From positions 248,001-312,000 of the forward strand of contig NZ_JPKG01000059.1 in NCBI RefSeq assembly GCF_000735605.1: 64,000 bases of DNA, given 5' to 3'. The first letter of the stretch is position 1. Each line of letters begins with the position of its first letter. The notes under the pieces were generated by a model. That model saw only the letters and a list, made by a program, of their open reading frames with translations. It had not been told where the DNA came from and searched no databases. This DNA comes from Allobosea sp. LC85. Its GTDB lineage: Bacteria; Pseudomonadota; Alphaproteobacteria; Rhizobiales; Beijerinckiaceae. Positions 9,227 to 17,994 of the stretch are shown piece by piece. Made by a program: the position numbers and the translations under genes.

Positions 9227-9964
9227 ATGCACCATCTACGCCGCGTCCTGACCCTTTTCCTCGTCCTTTTCCTGCTGCCTGTCGCCACGCATGCGGCCTG
9301 GTGGCAATGGCAGCCGCTCGCCGCCGACTGGCGCCGGGCGGACTGGTCCAGCGCCAGGCTCCTGCCGGCCGCGGCAACCGTGCCCGAGGCGACGATCCAT
9401 GTCTTCGCTGCCCGCGTCGGACGCTGGCGCGGGATCTTCGCGCATCATTCCTGGGTGGTGGTCAAGGAGGCGGGCGCGCGCGCCTATACGCGCTTCGATG
9501 TCGTCGGCTGGGGCAATCCCGTGCGCGTCAACCATCGTGAGGCCGATGGCCGCTGGTTCGGCAACGTGCCGGAATTGGTGACGGAGGTGAAAGGCGACGC
9601 GGCGGAAGCGCTGATCCCGCGCCTTCGTGCTGCCGTGCAGAGCTATGCCTATAGCGCGTCAGGCAGCTATTCCGCTTGGCCGGGCCCCAATTCGAACAGC
9701 TTCGTGCAACATGTGCTCGCCGAGATTCCCGAACTCGCCCATGCCTTGCCGCCAACCGCGATCGGGAAGGACTGGCGCGATGAAGGCCTGTTTGTCGGCA
9801 TGGCGCCGAGCCGCACCGGCGTCCAGGCCTCGCTCTTCGGAGTTGCCGGCATCACGCTGGCCTGGGTCGAAGGCGTCGAGATCAACCTGCTAGGGCTCGT
9901 CACCGGCTTCGACATCCGCCAGCCGGCACTGAAGCTGCCGGGCTGGGGGAGATTGGGCTTCTAG
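9227..9964 (+). CDS. DUF3750 family exported protein
   Basis: 245 residues from ATG 9227. A signal peptide (MHHLRRVLTLFLVLFLLPVA) runs to about residue 23, then WWQWQPLAADWRRADWSSARLLP. Conserved-looking blocks match the DUF3750 family as I remember it: GIFAHHSWVVVKEAG, YDVVGWG-like FDVVGWGNPVRVN, SAWPGPNSNSFVQHVL and LPPTAIGKDW. The HSWVVVK and SNSFV blocks (a His, and an Asn/Ser-rich turn) could suggest a papain-like fold, which is only an inference. It is monocistronic and divergent from potF. Function unknown. Confidence 0.8.
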   Translation: MHHLRRVLTLFLVLFLLPVATHAAWWQWQPLAADWRRADWSSARLLPAAATVPEATIHVFAARVGRWRGIFAHHSWVVVKEAGARAYTRFDVVGWGNPVRVNHREADGRWFGNVPELVTEVKGDAAEALIPRLRAAVQSYAYSASGSYSAWPGPNSNSFVQHVLAEIPELAHALPPTAIGKDWRDEGLFVGMAPSRTGVQASLFGVAGITLAWVEGVEINLLGLVTGFDIRQPALKLPGWGRLGF

Positions 9965-10059
9965 GCGCCGTCTCTTCATAGCGCGCGCCAGGCCAGGCAC
10001 GGCGCGCTGCAGCTCGCGAACAGGGATGGCCGGCTCGAGACCGGCCATGATGCTGCCGC

Positions 10060-11343
10060 TCACACCGCCTCGAAGGCCTGCGCCAGATCCGAGATCAGGT
10101 CCTCGATATTCTCGATGCCGACCGAGATGCGGATCAGCGCATCGGTGAGCCCGATCTCCTCGCGCAGCTCGCGGGCGACACCCGAATGGGTCATCGCGGC
10201 CGGATGCGAGACAAGCGTCTCCGTGCCACCAAGGCTGACCGCGAGCTTCATGATCTGGAGATTGTCGAGCAGTGCGAATGCTTCCTTCTCGCCACCCTTG
10301 ACGTCGAAGGAGAAGGTCGAGCCCGGCGCCGAGCACTGCTTGTCGAAGACGGGCTTGCGCGGATCGCCGTCCTTCAGATCGCCAAGGTAATGCAGCTTGG
10401 CAACCTTGGGATGGCCAGCGAGATACTCCGCCACAAGTCGGGCGTTCTCGTTGGCGCGGCTCATGCGGATGTCGAGCGTCTCCAGCGAGCGCATCAGCAT
10501 CCAGCAGGAATTCGGATCGAGCTGCGTGCCGAGCGACGAGCGCCAGCCCTTGACCTGGCGGACGAGCGCATCCTTGCCGCTGATCGAGCCGCCGACGAGA
10601 TCGCTATGGCCGCCGACATATTTGGTGAGCGAAAGCAGCGAGAGATCGGCGCCATGCTGCAGCGGCTTCTGGAATTTCGGGCCAAGCATGGTGTTGTCGA
10701 CCACGACGGGCGGGCGATGTCCCTGCGACTTCTCGAGTTCGTCGGCGATCGTCGCGCAGGCTGCGAGATCGACCAGCCCATTGGTCGGGTTGGCCGGAGT
10801 CTCGACCAGGATCATCCCGACGCGCCCCTTGGCGGCCGCAGCCTTGGCGGTCGCACGCATCTGCGCGACATCGACGCCGTCGGTGAAGCCGAAAGGCGTC
10901 ACCCCGAAGGCGCCCATCTGGTTCTTCAGCAGGGTCTCGGTTCCGCCATAGAGCGGCCGGCTGTGGATGATTGTGTCGCCCGGGCGGAGGAAGGCGAAGC
11001 AGGTCGTCGCGATGGCCGCCATGCCGCTGGCGAAGACGGCGCAGCGTTCGGCCTCGTCCCAGATCGCCAGGCGATCCTCGAGGATCTCCATGTTCGGATG
11101 GTTGAAGCGCGAGTAGACCAGACCGGATTTCTCGCCGGGCTTGAGCTGGCGACGCCCCGCGGTGAGGTCGAAGAAATCCTTGCCCTGCTGGGCGCTCTCA
11201 AAAACAAAGGTCGAGGTCAGGAAGACCGGCGGCTTGAGCGAGCCCTCCGACATCGCCGGCGAGTAGCCATAGCCCATCATCAGCGTCTCGGGATGGAGCT
11301 TGCGGTTGGCGATGCGGTCCTTGTGATAATTGTCCTGGCTCAT
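10060..11343 (-). CDS. Cys/Met-metabolism PLP enzyme (methionine gamma-lyase / cystathionine synthase family)
   Basis: 427 residues. The PLP lysine is Lys241 in SLLSLTKYVGGHSDLVGG. Other family blocks are YSRFNHPN, FASGMAAIATT, PLYGGTETLL, ETPANPTN and VDNTM. The C-terminal TLVSHPAAMTHSGV binds the substrate carboxylate. It would catalyse alpha,gamma-elimination or replacement on methionine-type substrates. The position of the Cys typical of Pseudomonas methionine gamma-lyase (PLYGC) is Gly134 here, so a strict methionine gamma-lyase assignment is doubtful. An Lrp-type regulator is transcribed divergently 151 bp away, the same arrangement as mdeR-mdeA in Pseudomonas, which supports regulation by an amino acid. 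Confidence 0.85.
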   Translation of the reverse strand: MSQDNYHKDRIANRKLHPETLMMGYGYSPAMSEGSLKPPVFLTSTFVFESAQQGKDFFDLTAGRRQLKPGEKSGLVYSRFNHPNMEILEDRLAIWDEAERCAVFASGMAAIATTCFAFLRPGDTIIHSRPLYGGTETLLKNQMGAFGVTPFGFTDGVDVAQMRATAKAAAAKGRVGMILVETPANPTNGLVDLAACATIADELEKSQGHRPPVVVDNTMLGPKFQKPLQHGADLSLLSLTKYVGGHSDLVGGSISGKDALVRQVKGWRSSLGTQLDPNSCWMLMRSLETLDIRMSRANENARLVAEYLAGHPKVAKLHYLGDLKDGDPRKPVFDKQCSAPGSTFSFDVKGGEKEAFALLDNLQIMKLAVSLGGTETLVSHPAAMTHSGVARELREEIGLTDALIRISVGIENIEDLISDLAQAFEAV

Positions 11344-11494
11344 CGCGCTCTCCTCTGCCGGTCAGGGGCGCCGACCTTGCGGCTCCGGAAAAGCAGGTTA
11401 GGCCGATCCGCGCGGCATTGCATGAATGATCCCGCCCGGATTACATCCCGTTTGCGCATCTTCCTGCTCAGATACCGAATTCGAGGAGCATCTT

Positions 11495-11953
11495 ATGCTC
11501 GATACGACCGACCGCCGTATGCTTGCCGTGCTGCAGGAGGACGGGCGCATCACCAATCAGGACCTGTCGCAGAAGATCGGCCTGTCACCGACGCCCTGCC
11601 TGCGTCGGCTGAAACGACTGGAAGAGACCGGCGTGATCAAGGGCTATGCCGCGATCGTCGATCCCAAGGCTTACGGCCTGCCCTTCAGCGTCTTTGTCTC
11701 GATCCGCTTGAGCCAGCAGACCCAGGAGCATATCAGCGAGTTCGAGAAGGCGGTAGAGAGCTGGAACGAGGTCGCCGAGTGCTACCTGATGACCGGGTCG
11801 CAGGATTACCTGTTGCGGGTGCTGACGGACGGGATCGAGGGCTATGAGCGCTTCCTGAAGCAGAAGATCACGCGGCTGAAATGCATCCAGTCGGTCGAGT
11901 CCAATTTCGCCATGGCAACCATCAAGAAGCGCAACGGCCTACCACCGCTCTGA
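11495..11953 (+). CDS. Lrp/AsnC family transcriptional regulator
   Basis: 152 residues from ATG 11495, with GAGGAG 7 nt or so upstream. The N-terminal winged helix (LDTTDRRMLAVLQEDGRITNQDLSQKIGLSPTPCLRRLKRLE) is followed by an RAM/AsnC effector domain (about 65-145, ending SVESNFAMATIKKRNGLPPL). It most likely controls the divergent PLP-lyase gene at 10060-11343 and itself, by analogy with MdeR. The shared 151-bp intergenic region (11344-11494) should hold the operator. It ends 3 bp from the convergent hydrolase gene. Confidence 0.92.
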   Translation: MLDTTDRRMLAVLQEDGRITNQDLSQKIGLSPTPCLRRLKRLEETGVIKGYAAIVDPKAYGLPFSVFVSIRLSQQTQEHISEFEKAVESWNEVAECYLMTGSQDYLLRVLTDGIEGYERFLKQKITRLKCIQSVESNFAMATIKKRNGLPPL

Positions 11954-11956
11954 GCC

Positions 11957-12850
11957 CTATTTGCCGCCGAACAGCGCCTGCGCCGCCGCATTGGCCATCT
12001 TCCCCTGCTCATGCCCAACGCCCGGCACGACGCCCTCGCGCCATGGACTGGCAACACCGAGACGCTTCGCCTCTGCAGCCGCAACTTGCGTGAAATTCTG
12101 TCCGCGCGCGAAGCGGCTGGGGCCTTGCGCCTCGGCGCCCTTGGATTTGTTGAGTTGGGAGTGGTTCGGATCGGTGTCCTGGTCGCCCAGCATGATCAGC
12201 ATCGGTTTGGCGAAGGCGGCCTTCGTGCTCGCCTCGGTCGCCGGCGTGCCATCGAGCGAGTAGGGATAGCTGAAGCCGCCTGCCGCCTCCTTGCCGACAG
12301 GCAAGGTGTAGTAGCCGGCATTGGCGATGATCGCCGTCGAAAACCGTGCCTCCGGCACCAGGAGCGCCATGCGGTGGACGAACTGCGCTCCGGCGGAATG
12401 GCCGAACAGCACATAGCCCGTGTCCGTGACGCGACCGCTTTTCAATGCCCGATCATAGAAGCGCTCGATGACGGAGTAGACCCATTTCGCCCGGTCCGGC
12501 TCCCCCTGGACTCCGCCCTGCTGGTAAAGGCGCGTCGGAAAGCGCTCCTTGTCGAAATGCGGGGCGGCGATGATCAGGCCGTGCCGGTCTGCGGCTTCAA
12601 CCCAGTTGTCGCGCGCCGAGGCTGCATTGCGCAACAGACCGTGCAGCGAGATCACCAGCGGGCAGCGCGTGTCGGCACAGGCCTGCGGCACATAGGTCTC
12701 GATGTTGATGGTCTCGGTGCCGGCGGGCGAAACGTCCTCATGCAGGACATGCGAGCGCCCGGGTTCCTGGAACGGCGTCAGGTCATGCGCCTGCCCGGCC
12801 AGAGGCATGAGCACAAGCAGGCAAGCAGCACGCAACAATACTCGTGGCAT
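11957..12850 (-). CDS. Exported alpha/beta hydrolase, polyhydroxyalkanoate-depolymerase/feruloyl-esterase-like
   Basis: 297 residues with a signal peptide (MPRVLLRAACLLVLMPLAGQA). The mature part has CPLVISLHGLLRNAAS (oxyanion region), the nucleophile elbow FGHSAGAQFVHRMA, LIMLGDQDTDPNHS (likely acid) and GVGHEQG (likely catalytic His). The layout resembles the LpqC/PHB-depolymerase type of small secreted esterases. Substrate unknown. It is 58 bp downstream of the DUF900 lipoprotein gene on the same strand, so the two may be co-transcribed. Confidence 0.78.
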   Translation of the reverse strand: MPRVLLRAACLLVLMPLAGQAHDLTPFQEPGRSHVLHEDVSPAGTETINIETYVPQACADTRCPLVISLHGLLRNAASARDNWVEAADRHGLIIAAPHFDKERFPTRLYQQGGVQGEPDRAKWVYSVIERFYDRALKSGRVTDTGYVLFGHSAGAQFVHRMALLVPEARFSTAIIANAGYYTLPVGKEAAGGFSYPYSLDGTPATEASTKAAFAKPMLIMLGDQDTDPNHSQLNKSKGAEAQGPSRFARGQNFTQVAAAEAKRLGVASPWREGVVPGVGHEQGKMANAAAQALFGGK

Positions 12851-12908
12851 CGGCGTCTCCTTGACGGCAAGCGCGATGCTGCCCCCAAGACGAGCCGTTC
12901 TGCAAGCG

Positions 12909-13910
12909 TCAGGAGCCCGTGCGGTCCATGGCGCGCCGCACCACCTGCGTGACCTCGCTGTCCGTCAGGAAGAGATCGTGCCTGAGCATGCTCCAGCCGC
13001 GGCCGGAAGTGTCGGCGACACGCACGCCCAGAGCCTCGAGCCGCGAGCGTTCGGCTGCGCCGGCTCGCGCCACGCCACCGGCGATACGCGAGGAAACTGC
13101 GAGTGCCCTATCGCCCGGGTCGATGATCAGGGTCATGCGCTGGGCAAGCGGGCCCAGCCGGGAGACCGTCTGCTCGAATGCGTCGATGTCGATATCGGGC
13201 GATGCGAAAACAACCGAGCCAATCTGCGAGGAGACGTCCGACGAGTCCCGGAGCTCGCGCAGGCCTTCCAGCGTCAGGAAGGTGCCCATCGAGTGCGCAA
13301 CGATGTGGATGCGCCCCACGGTCGGGTTGGCGACGAGGGCGCGCAAGGCCTGGACGAAGCCCTCGCGCGACCAGAGTGCGCTCTCGCGGTCATAGCCGTA
13401 ATCGAAGAGCTTGCCGCCGGAAGGCCAGGTGAAGAGCGCGGTGCGCCCCTGGAATTTCAGCGCATGCGAAAGCTGCCCGGCGCTGCGGGCGGCGGATTCG
13501 AATGTCTCGTTATAGCCGTGGACGTAGAGCAGCACGTCGCGCCCGGTCGCAGCGTCGGCGAAGGCGCGGGCGGCATTGGTGGACGTCCGGTTGCTGACAC
13601 CAACGACGCGCCAGTCGCTGCCGACGGTCGCAGCGACAACGCCGCGTCCCGGAGGCGAGAGCCGCGCTTCGGCGAAACTCAGGCCCGAACCACGATCCGG
13701 CCCGAAGAACGGCTCGCGGTCGCCGAGAGACTTCCGCGTGGTCGCAACCAGGAGCACAGGCTCCCTGCCGAACGTGGACGACTCCGCGTGAGCCGTTTCG
13801 GAGAATGGCGAGATCGCGGCCTCGGTCTGCGCGCAGGCCGACAATGCGAGCGAAAGCAGCGCTGCAAGCGCAACGAAGCGACGGGAAGGGGCGTGCCGCA
13901 CAGCGGACAT
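12909..13910 (-). CDS. DUF900-type alpha/beta hydrolase, predicted lipoprotein
   Basis: 333 residues from ATG 13910. The lipobox-like LALSAC near residue 22 predicts a lipid anchor. Then come VATTRKS, VLLYVHGYNETFESAARSAGQL, the nucleophile elbow HIVAHSMGTFLTLE and FASPDIDIDAF, all typical of DUF900 hydrolases. The C-terminal H of MLRHDLFL may complete the triad. Substrate unknown. The next gene on the strand (11957-12850) is another exported hydrolase. The in-frame extension to 14000 would precede the signal peptide with a non-hydrophobic stretch and is rejected. Confidence 0.82.
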   Translation of the reverse strand: MSAVRHAPSRRFVALAALLSLALSACAQTEAAISPFSETAHAESSTFGREPVLLVATTRKSLGDREPFFGPDRGSGLSFAEARLSPPGRGVVAATVGSDWRVVGVSNRTSTNAARAFADAATGRDVLLYVHGYNETFESAARSAGQLSHALKFQGRTALFTWPSGGKLFDYGYDRESALWSREGFVQALRALVANPTVGRIHIVAHSMGTFLTLEGLRELRDSSDVSSQIGSVVFASPDIDIDAFEQTVSRLGPLAQRMTLIIDPGDRALAVSSRIAGGVARAGAAERSRLEALGVRVADTSGRGWSMLRHDLFLTDSEVTQVVRRAMDRTGS

Positions 13911-14054
13911 GGTCGATCGAGAATTCCAGTGTTGCAGGAAGGCAGGCCGAAATGGCCAGCCCGGCCTTAAAGCCAAGCTAACGCGGCCATAATGCGGCAA
14001 CCCTGCAGCAATCTTCGCGCAAGGCTCGTGCGTGTCTCTGGCGCAACAGCTGCC

Positions 14055-14300
14055 CTATTGCTGGACAATCGCGGCCGGGGCCGTGACCACGAACTCCAGC
14101 GTGCCGCCCACGGTGCCGACCACGCCACCGGCGATATCGCCCAGGCGATCACCGAATTGAGGTCCGCGCATCGCGATACCCCTGTCCGCCTGCAGCCGCT
14201 TGCCGATCATCTGGACGACCTTGAGCGAGGCGGCGAACTTGCCGTGGTTGAGACTGTCGCTGGTCGAGACCTCGGAAAGATCGACAATGGAGCGCCGCAC
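14055..14300 (-). CDS. Small conserved-looking hypothetical protein
   Basis: 81 residues from GTG 14300. Codon third positions are strongly G/C, like real genes nearby. The sequence has an ordered feel: SLNHGKFAASLKVVQMIGKRL, then IAMRGPQFGDRLGDIAGGVVGTVGGTLEFVVTAPAAIVQQ with a Gly/Val-rich semi-hydrophobic stretch. No known domain recognised. The start codon lacks a clear ribosome site, so the N-terminus is uncertain. Confidence 0.45.
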   Translation of the reverse strand: MRRSIVDLSEVSTSDSLNHGKFAASLKVVQMIGKRLQADRGIAMRGPQFGDRLGDIAGGVVGTVGGTLEFVVTAPAAIVQQ

Positions 14301-14408
14301 GCATCATGACCGATCTTCGGCTCATTGACGTAGCGGATGTTCAAGAGACGCGGATGACACAGTGATGACCGAACTCGTGGCTTGTCGCCCGAGCCCAAGG
14401 CTTGCTAG

Positions 14409-15392
14409 GTGCCTGTCATGGTTGATGTCTCCACCCTCGCCGACGCAATTCTCTCCGGTCAACGGGCGGCCCTGGCGCGTGCCATCACACTGGCGGAATC
14501 CCGCCGGGCCGATCATCGCAGGCAGGCCCATGCACTGATCCAGCAATTGCTGCCGCATACCGGAAAGTCGATCCGGGTCGGCATCACCGGCGTCCCCGGC
14601 GTTGGCAAGTCGACGACCATCGATGCACTCGGCACTTACCTGACAGGGCTGGGTCACAAGGTCGCCGTGCTGGCGGTCGACCCATCCTCGACGCGGACCG
14701 GCGGTTCGATCCTCGGCGACAAGACGCGGATGGCTCGCCTTGCCGTCGATCCCAATGCCTATATCCGCCCTTCTCCCTCTTCCGGCACGCTCGGCGGCGT
14801 CGCGGCCAAGACGCGTGAAACGATGCTGCTCTGTGAGGCTGCCGGCTTCGACGTCATCCTGGTCGAGACGGTGGGGGTCGGCCAATCAGAAACCGCGGTC
14901 GCCGATCTCACCGATTTTTTTCTCGTGCTGATGCTGCCCAATGCCGGCGACGAATTGCAGGGCATCAAGAAGGGTATCATCGAGCTCGCCGACATGATTG
15001 CAGTCAACAAGGCGGATGGCGCCGGAGCCGTGGCGGCGAAGGCGGCAGCCGCGCAATATCGTGCGGCCCTGCACATTCTCGCCCCGACATCGAGCGTCTG
15101 GTCCACTCCGGTAGTGACGGTCTCGGGGCTGACGGGTGAAGGCCTCGACGCACTCTGGGCGAAGGTCGAGGATCATCGCCAGCGGCTGGATGCCAAGAAC
15201 CTGATCCAGGAGAAGCGTCGTCAGCAGGACGTCAAATGGATGTGGGCCATGGTCGAAGACCGCCTGCGCGCCAGGCTCCGGCATGATCCTGCCCTCAAGG
15301 CCCGGACTCCCGCGCTTGAAGCGGCCGTCGGGGCAGGTGAACTCAACCCGACCCTGGCCGCCGACGAAATCGCGCGGGCACTCGGCCTTTGA
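14409..15392 (+). CDS. meaB: MeaB/ArgK-family GTPase, methylmalonyl-CoA mutase chaperone
   Basis: 327 residues. The G-domain has Walker [10 protein letters not shown] (about 61-69), the VDPSS and [11 protein letters not shown] switch regions, and NKADG for guanine specificity. MeaB gates cobalamin loading of methylmalonyl-CoA mutase and protects it from inactivation, so it belongs functionally with mutAB at 1-4656, though it is transcribed alone here. GTG 14409 has AAGG 8 nt upstream; an ATG at 14418 is the alternative. The stop is followed within 6 bp by a nested-hairpin repeat (15399-15449). Confidence 0.95.
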   Translation: MPVMVDVSTLADAILSGQRAALARAITLAESRRADHRRQAHALIQQLLPHTGKSIRVGITGVPGVGKSTTIDALGTYLTGLGHKVAVLAVDPSSTRTGGSILGDKTRMARLAVDPNAYIRPSPSSGTLGGVAAKTRETMLLCEAAGFDVILVETVGVGQSETAVADLTDFFLVLMLPNAGDELQGIKKGIIELADMIAVNKADGAGAVAAKAAAAQYRAALHILAPTSSVWSTPVVTVSGLTGEGLDALWAKVEDHRQRLDAKNLIQEKRRQQDVKWMWAMVEDRLRARLRHDPALKARTPALEAAVGAGELNPTLAADEIARALGL

Positions 15393-15398
15393 GCTACA

Positions 15399-15449
15399 GC
15401 ATCGGCCCGAAAAGTGGATTGCGGTTTTCGGGAAAGCCGACGCAAACAC
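15399..15449 (+). repeat. Dispersed nested-hairpin repeat, copy A (after meaB)
   Basis: The element is GCATCGGC, CCGAAAA, a spacer GTGGATTGC, GGTTTTCGG, GAAAGCCGACGCAAACAC. The outer arms (15399-15406 with 15436-15443, one mismatch) and inner arms (CCGAAAA with TTTTCGG) form a nested stem. A nearly identical copy lies at 23440-23494 on the other strand. It starts 6 bp after the meaB stop and could act as a terminator or mRNA-stabilising 3' element. Confidence 0.8.
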
Positions 15450-15558
15450 GAAGAGGTTGGACCATCGGCGGACGGGCTTGTCCGGCGGGTGCGCGAGCCT
15501 GAACGACACAACCAGGCCGGCACGCCGCTTGTACCCTTGCGGCGACCTGGAGGCCCTC

Positions 15559-16935
15559 ATGGCGATTTCTCGGCGTTCCCTGCTGGCGGCGACATTTTTT
15601 GGGACAGGAGGGTGCGCCGCTCCGGCCGCAGCGCAGCAGGCAGCGCGGAACGAACCATCGCGCGCACTCGGCCAGTTCGGGCTGGAGGCCACTCATTTCG
15701 GACTGCGCCCCGGCTCCGCCGACGATCAGTCGCGGCTGCTTCAGAATGCGCTCGCGGAAGCGGCCAAGCGCAGCGCGCCCTTGCTGCTGCCGCCGGGGCG
15801 CTATCGCGTGTCCAATGTCGCCCTGCCCGAAGGCTCACGGCTGGTCGGCATTCCGGGCGCCACACAGCTCGTCGCGGCGCAAGCAGGCCCGCTGCTCATC
15901 GCCCGCCGCATCAAGCGCGCGGCGCTGACAGGGCTCAGTTTCGACGGTCTCGACATCCGCGCCAGCGAACGTGCCGGGCTTGTGGCAGCCGAGGAGGTCC
16001 TGGAACTGACCGTGAATGACTGCGACCTCGCCAATGCGGGCTCGGTCGGCCTGGTCCTGACCCGGACGGCAGGGCGCATCCAGGCCAGCAGGTTTCGCAA
16101 CATGCGCGAATCGGCGCTGTTCTCGCTCGATTCGCGCGGGCTCTCGATCGAAGGCAACCAGATCGAGGATTGCGGCAATAACGGCATCCAGATCTGGCGC
16201 AGCCAGGCGGGGGACGATCAGTCGCTCATTCGCGGCAACCGGATCAACCGCATCCGTTCCGATTCCGGCGGTGACGGCCCCAACGGCAACGGCATCAGCC
16301 TGTTCCGCGCCGGCGGTGTCATCATCGAGAGCAACAGCCTGCGCGACTGCGCGCTGACCTTCATCCGGAACAACTCCGGCTCAACCGTGCAGATCATCGG
16401 CAACCAGGGCAAACGCTGCGGCGAGACCGCGCTCTATTCGGAATTCGCCTTCGAGGGCGCCATCATCAGCGGCAATCTGCTGGAGGATTGTGCGATGGGC
16501 GTGAGCCTCACCAATCTCGACCATGGCGGACGGCTCGCTGTCGTCGCCAACAACATCATCCGCAACGCTCAGAAGGGCTACGCCCCGAAGGGCAAGGAGC
16601 CGGTCGGTGGCATGGGCGTGCATGTCGAGGCGGAAGCCACCGTGACCGGCAATGTCGTGGAGAATGCCAGCGATGTCGGCATCTCGCTCGGCTGGTCCTG
16701 GGCCATGCGCAATCTGGTGGCCACCGGCAACATCGTCCGCAAGACCGGGATCGGCATCTCGGTCTCGCTGGTCCCGAAGGAGCGCAACGCCCTGATCGCC
16801 AACAATGTCATTGCGGAAGCGAAGCTCGGCGCCGTCCTCGGTACCGAATACGGCAAGATCGTCACGGGCGACCTGACGCAAGCTGCCGACAAGCGGGCAA
16901 CCGGCATCCGCGTCGAGAACAACGCGGTGAGCTAG
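15559..16935 (+). CDS. Tat-exported right-handed beta-helix repeat protein (TIGR03808-like)
   Basis: 458 residues from ATG 15559. The N-terminus MAISRRSLLAATFFGTGGCA carries a twin-arginine motif (SRRSLL). From about residue 40 it has a pectate-lyase-like opening (GSADDQSRLLQNALAEA), then many short repeats of the type GNxIxxxxxxGI (IEGNQIEDCGNNGIQI, IRGNRINRI, ISGNLLEDCAMGVSL, VTGNVVENASDVGISL, ATGNIVRKTGIGISV), which predict a parallel beta-helix. This matches the Rhizobiales family TIGR03808 as I recall it. Role unknown; possibly periplasmic polysaccharide binding or cleavage. It appears monocistronic. Confidence 0.85.
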   Translation: MAISRRSLLAATFFGTGGCAAPAAAQQAARNEPSRALGQFGLEATHFGLRPGSADDQSRLLQNALAEAAKRSAPLLLPPGRYRVSNVALPEGSRLVGIPGATQLVAAQAGPLLIARRIKRAALTGLSFDGLDIRASERAGLVAAEEVLELTVNDCDLANAGSVGLVLTRTAGRIQASRFRNMRESALFSLDSRGLSIEGNQIEDCGNNGIQIWRSQAGDDQSLIRGNRINRIRSDSGGDGPNGNGISLFRAGGVIIESNSLRDCALTFIRNNSGSTVQIIGNQGKRCGETALYSEFAFEGAIISGNLLEDCAMGVSLTNLDHGGRLAVVANNIIRNAQKGYAPKGKEPVGGMGVHVEAEATVTGNVVENASDVGISLGWSWAMRNLVATGNIVRKTGIGISVSLVPKERNALIANNVIAEAKLGAVLGTEYGKIVTGDLTQAADKRATGIRVENNAVS

Positions 16936-17044
16936 GCGTCATTTCCAAGAAGGTTGTCCAGTCTAGTCCGGGGCTGCTTTCCGCCGAGGTCTGAGTGTGG
17001 TGGGGAGAGATTGGTCTGTCCCTTCCACGCAATCTCCAAGGCGA

Positions 17045-17923
17045 TCACTCCGCTGCAAGCGAATGATGGCGATGGCGTAGCTCCGGATGCTCTGAAAATG
17101 GCTGCAACGGCGTCATCCAGCGCCGAAGCGTGTCGGCGGCATCGAGTTTCGCAACGAAGGGGTCGTTGCCATAGACCGTCCAGACGATCCTCTCGCTGAG
17201 CTCCAGCAACCCCCAGGCGCCCGCCGGCCGCGGCATGGTGGTGAAGCTCTCGGTCAGCGATTGCAGCGTCAGATGCGGGATGCCGTCGACGGTGGTCAGG
17301 GTGTTCCAGTGGACATGCCCTGAGAGGCAGATGACCGGAACACGGGCCTGGCGCAGCACGGCGCGCGCCCGCTCAGCTCCGGGATAGGTCGAGAATTCGG
17401 GATTGCGCTCGAAATAGTAGTTGCCGGTCTGGGCGTGGCCCGAAAGCGGGACATGGCTCATGATCGCGAGCGGGCGGTCGGCGGCGTTGACGGTCGCGGC
17501 GAGCCAGAGCAGGTCGGCCTCGGTCAGCACAAAGCCGCCCGGCCGGTGGATTTTCGAATCCGCCGCCCAGAGCACGAGGCGCCAATCGCCCAGATCGACA
17601 GTCCGATGGCCGAGCGGCTGGCCGAGGATCGCCTCGTTTTCGACGACAGTCAGATGATCGCGGTCATGGTTGCCGCAGAGGTGAAAGCGCGGTGCGGCGA
17701 TGGCAGCGAAGGCGTCCGCCACCTCCTGCTCCAGCCGGAGGTCGGTCGCATGGTCGCGATCGGAGATGCGGTCGCCGAGATCGATGACGGCGTCGGGCCG
17801 GGCTTCCGCGACGAAACGGCGGAATTCGGCCATGAGCGGCAGGGCCTCGCTGCCCTTCTTGGTGAAGCTGTTCTCACCGTGATGGATATCGGCGACGACG
17901 GCGAGGCGAAGGGTTTTGGCCAT
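17045..17923 (-). CDS. Calcineurin-like metallophosphoesterase
   Basis: 292 residues from ATG 17923. All dimetal phosphoesterase motifs are present in order: VVADIHHG (DxH), VIDLGDRISD (GD), LCGNHDRDH (GNHD), IMSHVPL (H) and LSGHVHWN (GHxH). It lacks a signal peptide, so it acts in the cytoplasm on a phosphomonoester or phosphodiester. It is the last gene of the minus-strand operon permease-permease-binding protein-phosphoesterase, 71 bp after the binding protein with a hairpin in the gap. With the divergent HAD phosphatase and RpiR regulator this suggests catabolism of an imported phosphorylated compound (inference). Confidence 0.88.
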   Translation of the reverse strand: MAKTLRLAVVADIHHGENSFTKKGSEALPLMAEFRRFVAEARPDAVIDLGDRISDRDHATDLRLEQEVADAFAAIAAPRFHLCGNHDRDHLTVVENEAILGQPLGHRTVDLGDWRLVLWAADSKIHRPGGFVLTEADLLWLAATVNAADRPLAIMSHVPLSGHAQTGNYYFERNPEFSTYPGAERARAVLRQARVPVICLSGHVHWNTLTTVDGIPHLTLQSLTESFTTMPRPAGAWGLLELSERIVWTVYGNDPFVAKLDAADTLRRWMTPLQPFSEHPELRHRHHSLAAE

Positions 17924-17959
17924 GGCTGGGCTCACGATGCGAGGGACGGCGAAGGAACT

Positions 17960-17985
17960 GAGGGGCCGGCGCGAGCGGGCCCCTC
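17960..17985 (-). terminator. Intercistronic hairpin between binding-protein and phosphoesterase genes
   Basis: GAGGGGCC (17960-17967) pairs perfectly with GGCCCCTC (17978-17985) with a 10-nt loop. There is no T tract. It lies directly 3' of the highly expressed class of gene (binding protein) and would reduce readthrough or protect the upstream message. Confidence 0.45.
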
Positions 17986-17994
17986 TCGATGAAT

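Noticed and set aside
10186-11847. 553-residue plus-strand open frame opposite the PLP lyase
   Set aside because: Covers a certain gene on the other strand and runs into the Lrp gene out of frame.
13992-14309. 105-codon plus-strand frame opposite the small hypothetical gene
   Set aside because: The minus-strand frame has more regular G/C third positions and a more protein-like sequence.
17007-17036. GAGATTG/CAATCTC inverted repeat between converging genes as a terminator
   Set aside because: Only 7 bp with a 16-nt loop and no T tract; too weak to list as a feature.
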